NCBI GenBank assembly: GCA_017452565.1
Contig: JAFTMF010000135.1
Span: 1-7,641 of the forward strand
DNA from: Clostridia bacterium
Lineage (GTDB): Bacteria; Bacillota; Clostridia; Oscillospirales; CAG-272
Direction: 5' to 3'
Length of the DNA stretch: 7,641 bases
The notes under the pieces are model-generated. The model worked only from the letters and a program-made list of their open reading frames with translations, was not told the DNA's origin and made no database searches. A program made the translations under genes and the position numbers. Below, piece by piece: positions 1 through 5,887 of this stretch (the stretch's first letter is position 1; every line of letters begins with the position of its first letter).

Positions 1-520
1 ACAATGTCCCGTTTCCAAGCCCCATTTCCTCGGCGGCGCTGAGCAGGCCCAACAATTTGATGAGAAATTGCACCTTTTCCCGCTTATCCTCGGGGAGGAA
101 GGGGCAGATCGACTGCAACAGATGCACCCGATCGTGATGATTAGGAGATGGCGGACGTTTTCCCGATGGCTGTGGGCGAGCGTTCTCTCCACCGGCAGAG
201 GCCGGGACGCTCTGAGGAGTGGCAGTTGCGGCAGATCCCGCAGTCGAGGCTGCACCGCCTGCCGTTTGCCCCATAATCCCTGCCAGCAGATCGGCAAATC
301 CGCCGCTTGCAGAACCTGCTCCCCCAGATTGGGTGGGGGAGATCGGGGGAGGCTGCGGGGGAGAGGAAATGTCCCCCGATGGAGTATTTCCGAACAGACC
401 GCTGAGCACCCCCGACGAAGCCAGCGCAGAGGCCATCTGCATAGCGTTTTTCAGCAAATCGGGATTGGCTGCAAGGCCGGACAGCAGATCTCCCACGAAA
501 GGCGTTGTCTGATCGCTCAT
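1..520 (-). CDS. Hypothetical protein, partial (C-terminus off the left edge)
   Basis: I do not recognise a named family. The reading frame stays open from ATG at 520 to base 1 (173 codons), so the C-terminus lies outside the window. Residues 1-45 are predicted helical and fairly hydrophobic (DLLSGLAANPDLLKNAMQMA). Residues 50-130 are low-complexity, rich in Pro, Ser, Gly, Ala and Thr. A positively charged amphipathic segment follows from about residue 130 (HHDRVHLLQSICPFLPEDKR, then FLIKLLGLLSAAEEMGL). Helical ends joined by a disordered linker suggest a structural or scaffold role, but that is inference only. The start overlaps the stop of the upstream gene as ATGA (517-520), so the two are probably translationally coupled and work together. 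No signal peptide or catalytic motif is visible. Confidence 0.75.
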   Translation of the reverse strand, partial: MSDQTTPFVGDLLSGLAANPDLLKNAMQMASALASSGVLSGLFGNTPSGDISSPPQPPPISPTQSGGAGSASGGFADLLAGIMGQTAGGAASTAGSAATATPQSVPASAGGENARPQPSGKRPPSPNHHDRVHLLQSICPFLPEDKREKVQFLIKLLGLLSAAEEMGLGNGTL

Positions 521-762
521 GAGCCGCCTCCCAGCTGCCCCAGCAGATCAGCGGGGGATTTGTTCAGCTTTTGCAAAATCATACGAAGCTCCTCGTCGGA
601 GGCTCCTTGGAGCATTTTCTTGAAGGCGGGAGCGTTTTGGGCGGCCAAATTTGCCTGCTCGGGAGAAAGTCCCACCGCCCGAGCCGCTGTGAAGAGCATA
701 GCGGCGAACTGCCGATCGTCGATCTGTGCCAGTCCCCGCAGTTTAGATGGATCCAGTTGCAT
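517..762 (-). CDS. Small helical hypothetical protein (81 aa)
   Basis: Unrecognised 81-residue protein. It starts at ATG 762, preceded at seven bases by a good AAGAGGT-like ribosome binding site (complement of 770-777). The sequence is nearly all predicted helix, with a repeated style of short amphipathic segments: LRGLAQIDDRQFAAMLFTAA, LSPEQANLAAQNAPAFKKML, then SDEELRMILQKLNKSPADLL. It has no cysteines, no membrane span and no signal peptide, so it is probably cytoplasmic. Its stop overlaps the start of the next gene by four bases (ATGA), which points to co-translation and perhaps a complex with that protein. The divergent neighbour is the metallophosphoesterase at 870. No convincing sigma-A promoter was found in the 107 bases between them. 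A real gene is likely; its function is unknown. Confidence 0.75.
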   Translation of the reverse strand: MQLDPSKLRGLAQIDDRQFAAMLFTAARAVGLSPEQANLAAQNAPAFKKMLQGASDEELRMILQKLNKSPADLLGQLGGGS

Positions 763-869
763 AGACAGTACCTCTTTTCACCTTGATACTGCTAATGTAT
801 GCCAAAATCGCCGCTTGGTGCGGCGTTTCATAGAGAATCGTAGAAAAAACCAAGAAAGGATGATGCCCG

Positions 870-1358
870 ATGAAATTGATTGTGTTTTCCGACAGCCACG
901 GCGTGAGTCGTGCTATGCTGGAAGTGATGCAGCTCCATCCCAACGCCGATTGTTTTCTCCATTTGGGAGACGGTGCGCCGGATTTTGTGAATCTTTGCCG
1001 TACGAAGGGCGTTCCCTATGCGGCAGTACGGGGAAATTGCGATTTTTACAACGATCTGCCCAATGAAATGACCCTGAGCTTCGGGGATTTCACCTTTTAT
1101 CTTACCCACGGGCACATTTGCGGTGCCAAATACAGCACCTACGGTTTGCGGGAGCGTGGGCAGCAGGCCGATGCGGACGTCGTTCTCTACGGCCACACCC
1201 ACGAGCCGCACCTTGAATACGTATCCGATGAGGGGGATCATCCCTACTATCTTTTCAATCCCGGATCGGTGAAGCCCGGCTACGGAGCGCTCGCCTCCTA
1301 CGGTGTGATCGAGATTAAGGGAAAAAATCTTCTGCTCAGCCACGGAAAAGTGCTGTAA
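870..1358 (+). CDS. yfcE: YfcE/MJ0936-family metallophosphoesterase
   Basis: A small cytoplasmic phosphodiesterase of the calcineurin-like superfamily, in the YfcE/MJ0936 group, which hydrolyses phosphodiesters with two divalent metals (often manganese); physiological substrates are generally unknown. All metal-binding motifs are present in order: D8-S-H10, G33-D34, G55-N56-C-D58, H80-G-H82 and G108-H109-T-H111. The 162-residue length is normal for the group, so the protein looks complete and active. It starts at ATG 870, with AAAGGA at 855-860, nine bases upstream. In many Firmicutes this gene lies downstream of the ITPase (rdgB/ham1) gene, but here it stands alone, divergent from two hypothetical genes, and ends just before the hairpin at 1373-1420. 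The family assignment is firm; the substrate cannot be inferred. Confidence 0.93.
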   Translation: MKLIVFSDSHGVSRAMLEVMQLHPNADCFLHLGDGAPDFVNLCRTKGVPYAAVRGNCDFYNDLPNEMTLSFGDFTFYLTHGHICGAKYSTYGLRERGQQADADVVLYGHTHEPHLEYVSDEGDHPYYLFNPGSVKPGYGALASYGVIEIKGKNLLLSHGKVL

Positions 1359-1372
1359 AACAGTAAAATAGC

Positions 1373-1420
1373 AAAAAAATACGGGCAGGGATGCATTTTT
1401 GCATCCGCAAACCCGTATTT
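1373..1420 (-). terminator. Nested hairpin terminator between convergent genes
   Basis: The outer arms AAATACGGG (1377-1385) and CCCGTATTT (1412-1420) are perfect complements. Inside them sits a second perfect hairpin, GGATGCA (1389-1395) / TGCATCC (1400-1406), with a TTTT loop. Read on the minus strand, the outer stem is followed by a run of seven T (complement of 1373-1379), so it best terminates the minus-strand gene at 1432-2091. On the plus strand the T run is only three bases, so it may serve the metallophosphoesterase gene less efficiently. Confidence 0.8.
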
Positions 1421-1431
1421 CCGATATTCGA

Positions 1432-2091
1432 TTAGTCCTTGCGCTTGGGGATCAGCAGAATGATGATACCCACCACTGCGGCGATTACCACCAATGCGAT
1501 GATAATGCCCATCCAGCGGAAGCCGCCGTCCTCTGCGTTCTCCGTACCGTCTGTGGAATCGGTGGTATCCGCTTCCCGATCGGTGGTGGTAGTGGGAGCG
1601 GTGGTACCGGGAGCTGCTTCATCGGTGCGGTTGGCATCGTCTGTACCGGGAGTGGGATCGTTTCCGTCCTCATTGGTACCGGGCAGAGCGTCGGTGACGC
1701 CGGGGAGAATATCTCCTGCGCCGTTCTCGCCACCCTCGGGGGTGTCGGAGGGGTTGCTGGGCGTATTATCGGGACGGTTGGTGCCGGTAGCGTTGCCGTT
1801 TCCGGAGCCGTTTCCGTTACCGTTTTGATTGCCGTCATTCTGAATGCCGTTATCTACCGAGCCGTCGGGCAGAATTCCGTCTCCGTCGGGGTCTACCATA
1901 TCGGAGACTTCCCGACCGAACTGACGGACACCGTCCCGAATCTCTCCCATCATCCCTTTACCGTCTCGTTTGCCACTGGCAAACAGAGGCAGGCTAAGGG
2001 CTGTCATTGCTACGATCATAGCGGTGCAGATGGCCATCCATCGCACCCGGCGGGCTGTTTTGCCCGGAAAAAGCCGATTTGATTTGTGCAT
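1432..2091 (-). CDS. Secreted/membrane-anchored Gly-Asn-Asp-Thr-rich protein
   Basis: No enzymatic domain is recognised. The chosen start is ATG 2091 (219 residues), because AAAGGA lies ten bases upstream and the product then opens with a signal-peptide pattern: basic residues (KTARRVR, 11-17), a hydrophobic core (18-37) and a possible ASG cleavage region (38-40). An in-frame ATG at 2205 would add 38 residues with no hydrophobic or export character. Residues 66-73 read DPDGDGIL, resembling one calcium-binding loop of thrombospondin-3 or dockerin type. Residues 80-190 are disordered and repetitive (GNGNGSGNGN, many TT/DG/PG). A C-terminal transmembrane helix (193-214) ends in KRKD. This is the layout of a surface stalk protein anchored by its tail, but no LPXTG sortase motif precedes the tail. 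A cell-envelope location is a fair inference; the role is unknown. Confidence 0.78.
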   Translation of the reverse strand: MHKSNRLFPGKTARRVRWMAICTAMIVAMTALSLPLFASGKRDGKGMMGEIRDGVRQFGREVSDMVDPDGDGILPDGSVDNGIQNDGNQNGNGNGSGNGNATGTNRPDNTPSNPSDTPEGGENGAGDILPGVTDALPGTNEDGNDPTPGTDDANRTDEAAPGTTAPTTTTDREADTTDSTDGTENAEDGGFRWMGIIIALVVIAAVVGIIILLIPKRKD

Positions 2092-2238
2092 TTGTTCAAC
2101 ATCCTTTCTTGCCTTTTCGCAGATAGTGTGTGCGGTGCGGCGAGGTTGATGCGAGGGAATCGGCGGTGAGATTGGGAGATTTTGTGAAAGTTTGAGCTTT
2201 GGCAATAGAGTGGTTGTCTTTAGGTAGTTGTTAGTAGT

Positions 2239-2418
2239 CTAAGGAAGCAATTCGGCTTAGCCGAATTGCAAGGAGAGAAGGGCTGTAGTTCGCCGTTGGC
2301 GAACTACGGTAGTTGTGCGAAGCACAACTACTAACCATCACTCAAACGCCGAAGTTTCTTTCCCCTTCTCTCCGCAGTTCACTTCGTGAACCGCTCCTCT
2401 CATCCCTAAACTCCTTGG
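2239..2418. repeat. Composite palindromic element in a gene-free region
   Basis: The stretch 2092-2550 has no plausible gene; its main content is this structured block. It has four tight hairpins with three-base loops. A: GCAATTCGGC (2247-2256), loop TTA, arm to 2269. B: GTAGTTCGCC (2285-2294), loop GTT, arm to 2307. C: GTAGTTGTGC (2309-2318), loop GAA, arm to 2331. D: GCAGTTCAC (2374-2382), loop TTC, arm to 2394, with one non-canonical pair. B and C are enclosed by a longer-range stem, GGAGAGAAGGG (2272-2282) with CCCTTCTCTCC (2363-2373). A weaker closing stem (2239-2245 with 2412-2418) encloses everything. The block could be a nested repeat cluster or a structured RNA; transcription cannot be judged from sequence alone. 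Confidence 0.65.
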
Positions 2419-2446
2419 CTGTGCCTTTTCGTTTGTGTGGCGAAAA

Positions 2447-2475
2447 TTGCGTATCGGGACTATGCTATTTATAAT
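2447..2475 (+). promoter_or_regulatory. Sigma-A type promoter of the RNHCP gene
   Basis: TTGCGT (2447-2452) lies 17 bases before a perfect TATAAT (2470-2475). The -35 matches consensus at only three positions, but the -10 and spacing are ideal. Transcription would begin near 2482, giving a leader of about 70 bases that contains the whole hairpin repeat at 2490-2538. Confidence 0.6.
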
Positions 2476-2489
2476 GTAGTTATTAATAT

Positions 2490-2538
2490 AAAGTTTTTGA
2501 AAGGTTTTAGGAAAACTTTTTTCAAAAAGTTTTCCTAA
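2490..2538 (+). repeat. Leader hairpin repeat, copy 1 (upstream of RNHCP gene)
   Basis: A perfect 15-base inverted repeat (2507-2521 with 2524-2538) is preceded by AAAGTTTTTGAAAGG (2490-2504). The stretch TTTTTGAAA (2494-2502) is complementary to TTTCAAAAA (2520-2528) in the hairpin's apex and right arm, so it can compete with the left arm. A second copy of the same layout lies at 6831-6876 before yfbR, with matching base changes on both sides of the pairings. No T run follows the stem, so it is not a standard terminator. It sits 12 bases before the start codon. Confidence 0.7.
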
Positions 2539-2550
2539 TAAAGATCAACT

Positions 2551-2880
2551 ATGGAAGTAAAGCGATTTTCCAAAAATGACAGCGGATTTATTTGTGCGCA
2601 CTGCGGGAAGAAGGTGCTGCCGCTGAAGAAGACCTCCCGCAATCATTGCCCCTTCTGTCTGTGGTCGCTCCATCTGGATATCAACCCCGGGGACAGAGCC
2701 AGCGATTGCGGCGGTGCTCTGGAGCCGGTGTCGGCGCTCCCCGATCCCAAGAAGGGATATATCATCATCCACAGATGTCAGAAATGCGGAGAGCTGCGCC
2801 GTAACAAGGCGGCATACGACGTGGAGATCCAGCCCGACGATCTGCGGAAGATCATTGCGCTGACGGCAAGACAGGTCTGA
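2551..2880 (+). CDS. RNHCP-domain zinc-binding protein
   Basis: A 109-residue cytoplasmic protein of the RNHCP family, named after the motif seen intact here as RNHCPFC (30-36). The family is widespread, and its biochemical role is not established to my knowledge. Metal-ligand candidates occur in pairs: C15-A-H-C18, C33-P-F-C36 and C76-Q-K-C79, with a further C53 in DCGG. This is consistent with a zinc-ribbon-like fold. The conserved LWSLHLD..PGDRAS block follows the RNHCP motif directly, and the length fits a stand-alone family member. It starts at ATG 2551; the ribosome binding site is weak (only AAAG near 2540), which is notable because the leader hairpin ends 12 bases before the start. 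The gene has its own promoter (2447-2475) and appears to be a single-gene transcript. A nucleic-acid-binding role is a guess. Confidence 0.92.
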   Translation: MEVKRFSKNDSGFICAHCGKKVLPLKKTSRNHCPFCLWSLHLDINPGDRASDCGGALEPVSALPDPKKGYIIIHRCQKCGELRRNKAAYDVEIQPDDLRKIIALTARQV

Positions 2881-2890
2881 GGTCGGTAGT

Positions 2891-2953
2891 GGCAGTCGGG
2901 ATCAAGGATTTGGCAAGTTTTTTTCGAAAATCCCTTGACAAAACTGCCGTTTT
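2891..2953 (+). terminator. Imperfect hairpin, possible terminator of the RNHCP gene
   Basis: The outer stem GGCAGT (2891-2896) / ACTGCC (2943-2948) encloses a second stem, CAAGGATTT (2903-2911) with AAATCCCTTG (2928-2937), which has one bulged C. The short run GTTTT follows at 2949-2953. The stem is interrupted and the T run is short, so terminator function is uncertain. The right side of the structure overlaps the -35 box of the next gene's promoter. Confidence 0.4.
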
Positions 2954-2965
2954 CCCCCATACTAT
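2935..2965 (+). promoter_or_regulatory. Promoter of the small lipoprotein gene
   Basis: A perfect -35 TTGACA (2935-2940) is followed at 17 bases by CATACT (2958-2963), or at 19 bases by TACTAT (2960-2965). Either gives a start site near 2970 and a short leader to the ATG at 3002. The perfect -35 and A/T-rich -10 make this a believable sigma-A promoter. Confidence 0.6.
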
Positions 2966-3001
2966 ATCTATCCCGACAGGGACTATGAAAGTGAGGAATT
3001 T

Positions 3002-3613
3002 ATGATGCGTAAATATGCGGCGATGCTCATCGCCATTGTGCTGATGCTGTGCAGTCTCACGGCCTGCTCTGAGAAGGAGCTTACTCCCGAGGAGTATTTC
3101 GACTTGATGATGGAAGAGGAAAAGATCCGGATGGAGCTGTACGTCAATTACGACGATATCCAAAGCTCTACCACCGTCATTGAAAAGGACGGAGATCGCA
3201 CACGGGTATATATGGAGACGACTTCCTTCGGCGCTACCGACGGCGACGAGTATTTCACCTCTACCGAGGACGGTAAGCAGTATCTGTACGCTCCCGATAA
3301 GGATGGCGTATGGAAAAAAGAAGTGATTGGCGAATGGTTCACCCCCGCCACCATCGAGGCAATGTCGGTGTTGTTCGACGATGATCTGTACTATAAGACG
3401 GATGAGGGGGACTACAGAATGTACAAATCCTCTTCGGTGGAGATGGAAGGTCTGACCTTGAGCGACGTAGAGGTGCTCAAGGATGAGAACGGCAAGTATT
3501 ATCTCACCGCGGTGGTGACCCGCACCATCGAGGAGATGCCGGTGTTTGGCAGTGCGAAGATCACCTTCGGCAAGTTCGGCGAGGTGAGTGTGACTCTTCC
3601 CAAGGTTGGATAA
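3002..3613 (+). CDS. Small lipoprotein of unknown function
   Basis: A 203-residue predicted lipoprotein. The N-terminus MMRKYAAMLIAIVLMLCSLT has a short basic region and hydrophobic core, and ends in the lipobox L19-T-A-C22, so the mature protein would be lipid-anchored on the outer face of the membrane. The mature part is acidic (EKELTPEEYFDLMMEEEKIR) and then strongly beta-patterned, with alternating charged and aromatic residues (TRVYMETTSFGATDGDEYFT; KYYLTAVVTRTI; GEVSVTLPKV), like outer-surface beta-sheet lipoproteins of the LolA/LppX-like kind. That comparison is only by pattern. No catalytic motif is seen. The AGGA at 2994-2997 lies four bases before ATG 3002 and seven before ATG 3005, so the second methionine may be the true start. 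It is convergent with the esterase lipoprotein gene and shares its terminator. Confidence 0.85.
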   Translation: MMRKYAAMLIAIVLMLCSLTACSEKELTPEEYFDLMMEEEKIRMELYVNYDDIQSSTTVIEKDGDRTRVYMETTSFGATDGDEYFTSTEDGKQYLYAPDKDGVWKKEVIGEWFTPATIEAMSVLFDDDLYYKTDEGDYRMYKSSSVEMEGLTLSDVEVLKDENGKYYLTAVVTRTIEEMPVFGSAKITFGKFGEVSVTLPKVG

Positions 3614-3621
3614 GTGAATGA

Positions 3622-3657
3622 AAAATGGCAAGCGTGACGCTTGCCATTTTGTTTATT
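3622..3657. terminator. Bidirectional intrinsic terminator
   Basis: A perfect 13-bp stem, AAAATGGCAAGCG (3622-3634) / CGCTTGCCATTTT (3638-3650), has a three-base loop. It is followed on the plus strand by TTTTGTTTATTT and on the minus strand by ATTTTTC. It lies between two convergent stops (3613 plus, 3653 minus), so it should end both the small-lipoprotein transcript and the thyX operon. Confidence 0.92.
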
Positions 3658-5029
3658 TCATTTTGAAGGTGTAGGATGCGCAGAACTGATAGTTGGGATC
3701 GCCACGCTCTGCGGTGGTCTTGCGGAGTGTCTCCAGAGAGATCTCGGGAGTGAACTCGGTGACGCTGCCGTCGGGCATTATCACCTTCACGGGAGAGAAG
3801 AGATCTACCATCTCCTCGTTCAGGTAGATGGTGATGTTGGTGCGCTTGATGGAGCACTGCTTGAAGGTGATGGTGTTGGTTGCCTTATCGTAGCTGGCGT
3901 CAATGGTGCCGCTGGTAGCTGAGGTAGAGAGCCAGTAGAAGGACTTGATGCCGCGCTTGTTGTTGGAGTTGCCGTTGGTCTGAGTGTTCCAGATCACACG
4001 CTGAGGAAGTGGATCGCGGGTATGGGTGGTCATCAGCTTGGCAGCGTGGGTTTCGGTCTTGACGGTGCCGCCGGTGTAAGCGGTGCCGTTTTGCTTAGCG
4101 GCAAGCCAAGCCGCATTGTCTGCGATAACGGTCTGGTTGGAGGCATTGTCGCCTACTACGCCGTGCTCCTTATTGTAGTGCACGAAGCACTTGTGATAAT
4201 AACCGCCGCCGTACTTTTCGGCAAGCTCGTCCAGCTTCTGCTCGTACTCAACGGTGATGGTGTAGCGGTTATAAGCGGTGTCCAGCTCGCCTACCTGCAG
4301 GTAGAAGGGCAGATTGTAGAGGTTGGTCAGGTCGATCCCCTCGGGATGGCCTGCGGTCATAGTAGCCGATGCCAGGCGGTCGGTGATACGGGGCGCGATC
4401 TGATAAACGCCGTTGCCGCCTGCGGAATAACCCACGATGTACACCTGATTGGGGTTGGCCTTCATATACAGAATGCAGTTTTCGATGATGCGATCGTAGA
4501 ACTGCCAAGAAATATCGGTGGAGAAGATCTGACCGCTGGACTCGTTGTCGCTCACCGAACGGATGGAGCAGTAGATGCCGGGGACGTCATCGTAACGCTC
4601 GGCCATACCGGACCACTGGGATTCGTTCATCTGTCCGTCGGGGTTGTATCCGCCGCCGTGGTAGACCAAGAAGAGAGGATAGCCGTCCTTGGGAGCGGAG
4701 CCGACCACACGGGTCATTACCTTCATAGTAGTGCCGCCGATTTTGATCTTGGTGGTCTGATTCTTGCGAATTTCCTTCTTGCGGTTGGGACTTTTATCTG
4801 CGATTTTAGCCGCATACTCTTCCCAAACCAGCTCACGGGCGGCCTTGATGGCTTCCACGTCGGTGAGCGTTCCTTCCAGCGCGTCCACCTGTTCGGTAAG
4901 TGTGGGCGGCTCGGTAACGGCGGGGGTAGTGACTGCGGTTGTGGTGGTGTCCGTGGAGGTTCCTTCCTCACATCCTGCCATACAGAGCAGAGAGGCGAGG
5001 ATGAGGAGAAAAGATATAGCTTTTTTCAT
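3653..5029 (-). CDS. Lipid-anchored alpha/beta-hydrolase (esterase-like)
   Basis: A 458-residue surface lipoprotein with a serine-hydrolase fold. The N-terminus MKKAISFLLILASLLCMAGC is a lipoprotein signal with C20 as the lipidated cysteine; a Thr-rich linker (about 25-45) follows. The catalytic domain spans roughly 95-310. It contains an oxyanion-hole motif H124-G-G-G, the nucleophile elbow G-Y-S202-A-G-G, a likely acid D250 in GELD, and a likely histidine H289 in KEHG. This arrangement resembles feruloyl-esterase, LpqC or PHB-depolymerase-type hydrolases; the substrate is not determined. Residues 340-458 form an extra beta-rich C-terminal region. ATG 5029 is preferred over an upstream TTG at 5035, because AAGG lies seven bases before the ATG but only one before the TTG. 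It is 28 bases downstream of the 271-residue gene, so probably last in the thyX operon. Confidence 0.88.
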   Translation of the reverse strand: MKKAISFLLILASLLCMAGCEEGTSTDTTTTAVTTPAVTEPPTLTEQVDALEGTLTDVEAIKAARELVWEEYAAKIADKSPNRKKEIRKNQTTKIKIGGTTMKVMTRVVGSAPKDGYPLFLVYHGGGYNPDGQMNESQWSGMAERYDDVPGIYCSIRSVSDNESSGQIFSTDISWQFYDRIIENCILYMKANPNQVYIVGYSAGGNGVYQIAPRITDRLASATMTAGHPEGIDLTNLYNLPFYLQVGELDTAYNRYTITVEYEQKLDELAEKYGGGYYHKCFVHYNKEHGVVGDNASNQTVIADNAAWLAAKQNGTAYTGGTVKTETHAAKLMTTHTRDPLPQRVIWNTQTNGNSNNKRGIKSFYWLSTSATSGTIDASYDKATNTITFKQCSIKRTNITIYLNEEMVDLFSPVKVIMPDGSVTEFTPEISLETLRKTTAERGDPNYQFCASYTFKMK

Positions 5030-5057
5030 ATTCAAACCTTACCTTTCACAAATCAAT

Positions 5058-5873
5058 TCAAAATTCAAAGATATCAATTTCTTGATATTCGTTGGCGATA
5101 TAAAACGCACGAGGATATTTTTTGGTAATGCCGTGCGGGATTAAATTCTCAATTTGGAATGCACGAGAGTAGCAATATACCTTGGATAAATCCCGTGTCG
5201 CCCGGTGGATGCCCAAATAACGGGCAAGGAGATAGTCCGTTTTGTTGTCGTAGAGATAGTATTTTAGGATTTTATCTACCGATTCGGCTGTTTGGTAGCC
5301 TAAATAGGCGGCAAGCGAAGGGAAGGTGGGAGGGGTCTTATCCATGGAGAAGTGAACGGTGAGCTCGGTGTAAGATGCGTTAAACTCGCTCCAAAGGAAG
5401 AATTTGTTGTATTTGGGCGACTGTTCTATCTCTTCCAGATGGAGAAGCCAATCGGGATCGTCGGACACCCTGCTATGCTTGGAATAATGATGATAAGCGC
5501 GGATGAAGTCACTGCAGCTTCTCAGCTCGTGGGAGAGCGTCTCCAGCAGATCATCCTCGCATTCAAATTTATCCTCTGCCAGCAGAATCCAGAACGGATC
5601 GGAAGCACTCCGGGGCGCCAGCCATTTTCCGGCGGCAGCATTGGTTATAATGCGGAATACTTCGTCGTTTTCGATTTTCTCTTTGTAGGAAGGATCGGCG
5701 AAGACCCAAGCTTCGGAAATCGTTTTGGCAACGGAGATTCTGATCGTCTCGCCATGAAGGATCAAGCGATCTTCTTCTGCTTCAAAGGGGACGTAGGCGT
5801 AGGGAACGGTCTTATTTAGCTCTGCAAAGATGGATTTCAGCCTTGCAAGGCTGTTCTGATCAAAATAGATCAT
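5058..5873 (-). CDS. Hypothetical protein with degenerate HExxH-like motif
   Basis: I do not recognise the family. The 271-residue protein has no signal peptide or membrane span, so it is predicted cytoplasmic. Its middle contains ETLSHELRSCSDF (111-123) and, about 45 residues later, WSEFNASYTE (161-170). In zincin peptidases a motif HELxHxxD followed by a downstream glutamate supplies the zinc ligands. Here H115, E116 and a downstream E163 are present, but S119 replaces the second histidine, so if related it is probably an inactive or altered relative. The C-terminal half is rich in Tyr and Leu, and ends in the acidic EYQEIDIFEF. It starts at ATG 5873 with GAGGAAG just upstream. It begins only 14 bases after the thyX stop and is 28 bases ahead of the hydrolase, so it is very likely co-transcribed with them. 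Confidence 0.8.
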   Translation of the reverse strand: MIYFDQNSLARLKSIFAELNKTVPYAYVPFEAEEDRLILHGETIRISVAKTISEAWVFADPSYKEKIENDEVFRIITNAAAGKWLAPRSASDPFWILLAEDKFECEDDLLETLSHELRSCSDFIRAYHHYSKHSRVSDDPDWLLHLEEIEQSPKYNKFFLWSEFNASYTELTVHFSMDKTPPTFPSLAAYLGYQTAESVDKILKYYLYDNKTDYLLARYLGIHRATRDLSKVYCYSRAFQIENLIPHGITKKYPRAFYIANEYQEIDIFEF

Positions 5874-5887
5874 TTTACTTCCTCACT

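Noticed and set aside
809..825. Hairpin CGCCGC-TTGGT-GCGGCG between divergent genes
   Set aside because: The six-bp stem is GC-rich and short. A terminator makes no sense between divergent starts, and no operator evidence supports it.
68..1066. Long plus-strand open frame (332 codons)
   Set aside because: It runs antisense to the coupled pair at 1-762 and out of frame through the metallophosphoesterase. Its product is Arg/Ser/Cys-rich with no domain, typical of a shadow frame in GC-rich DNA.
1399..2082. Plus-strand Gly/Val-rich frames
   Set aside because: These are mirror images of the low-complexity minus-strand gene. The minus-strand choice is supported by a ribosome binding site, a signal peptide, a tail helix and a terminator.
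2239..2418. CRISPR-like array
   Set aside because: The hairpins differ in sequence and spacing. There is no constant repeat with regular spacers and no cas gene.
2490..2538. Intrinsic terminator just before the RNHCP gene
   Set aside because: The stem is followed by TAAAGATC with no T run, and its relative at 6831-6876 is also followed by A-rich sequence.
5030..5035. TTG start at 5035 for the hydrolase
   Set aside because: ATG 5029 has a better-spaced AAGG and gives a normal MKKAISF lipoprotein start.
4022..5128. Long plus-strand open frame (368 codons)
   Set aside because: It is antisense to the hydrolase lipoprotein, whose signal peptide, catalytic motifs, ribosome binding site and terminator are all coherent.
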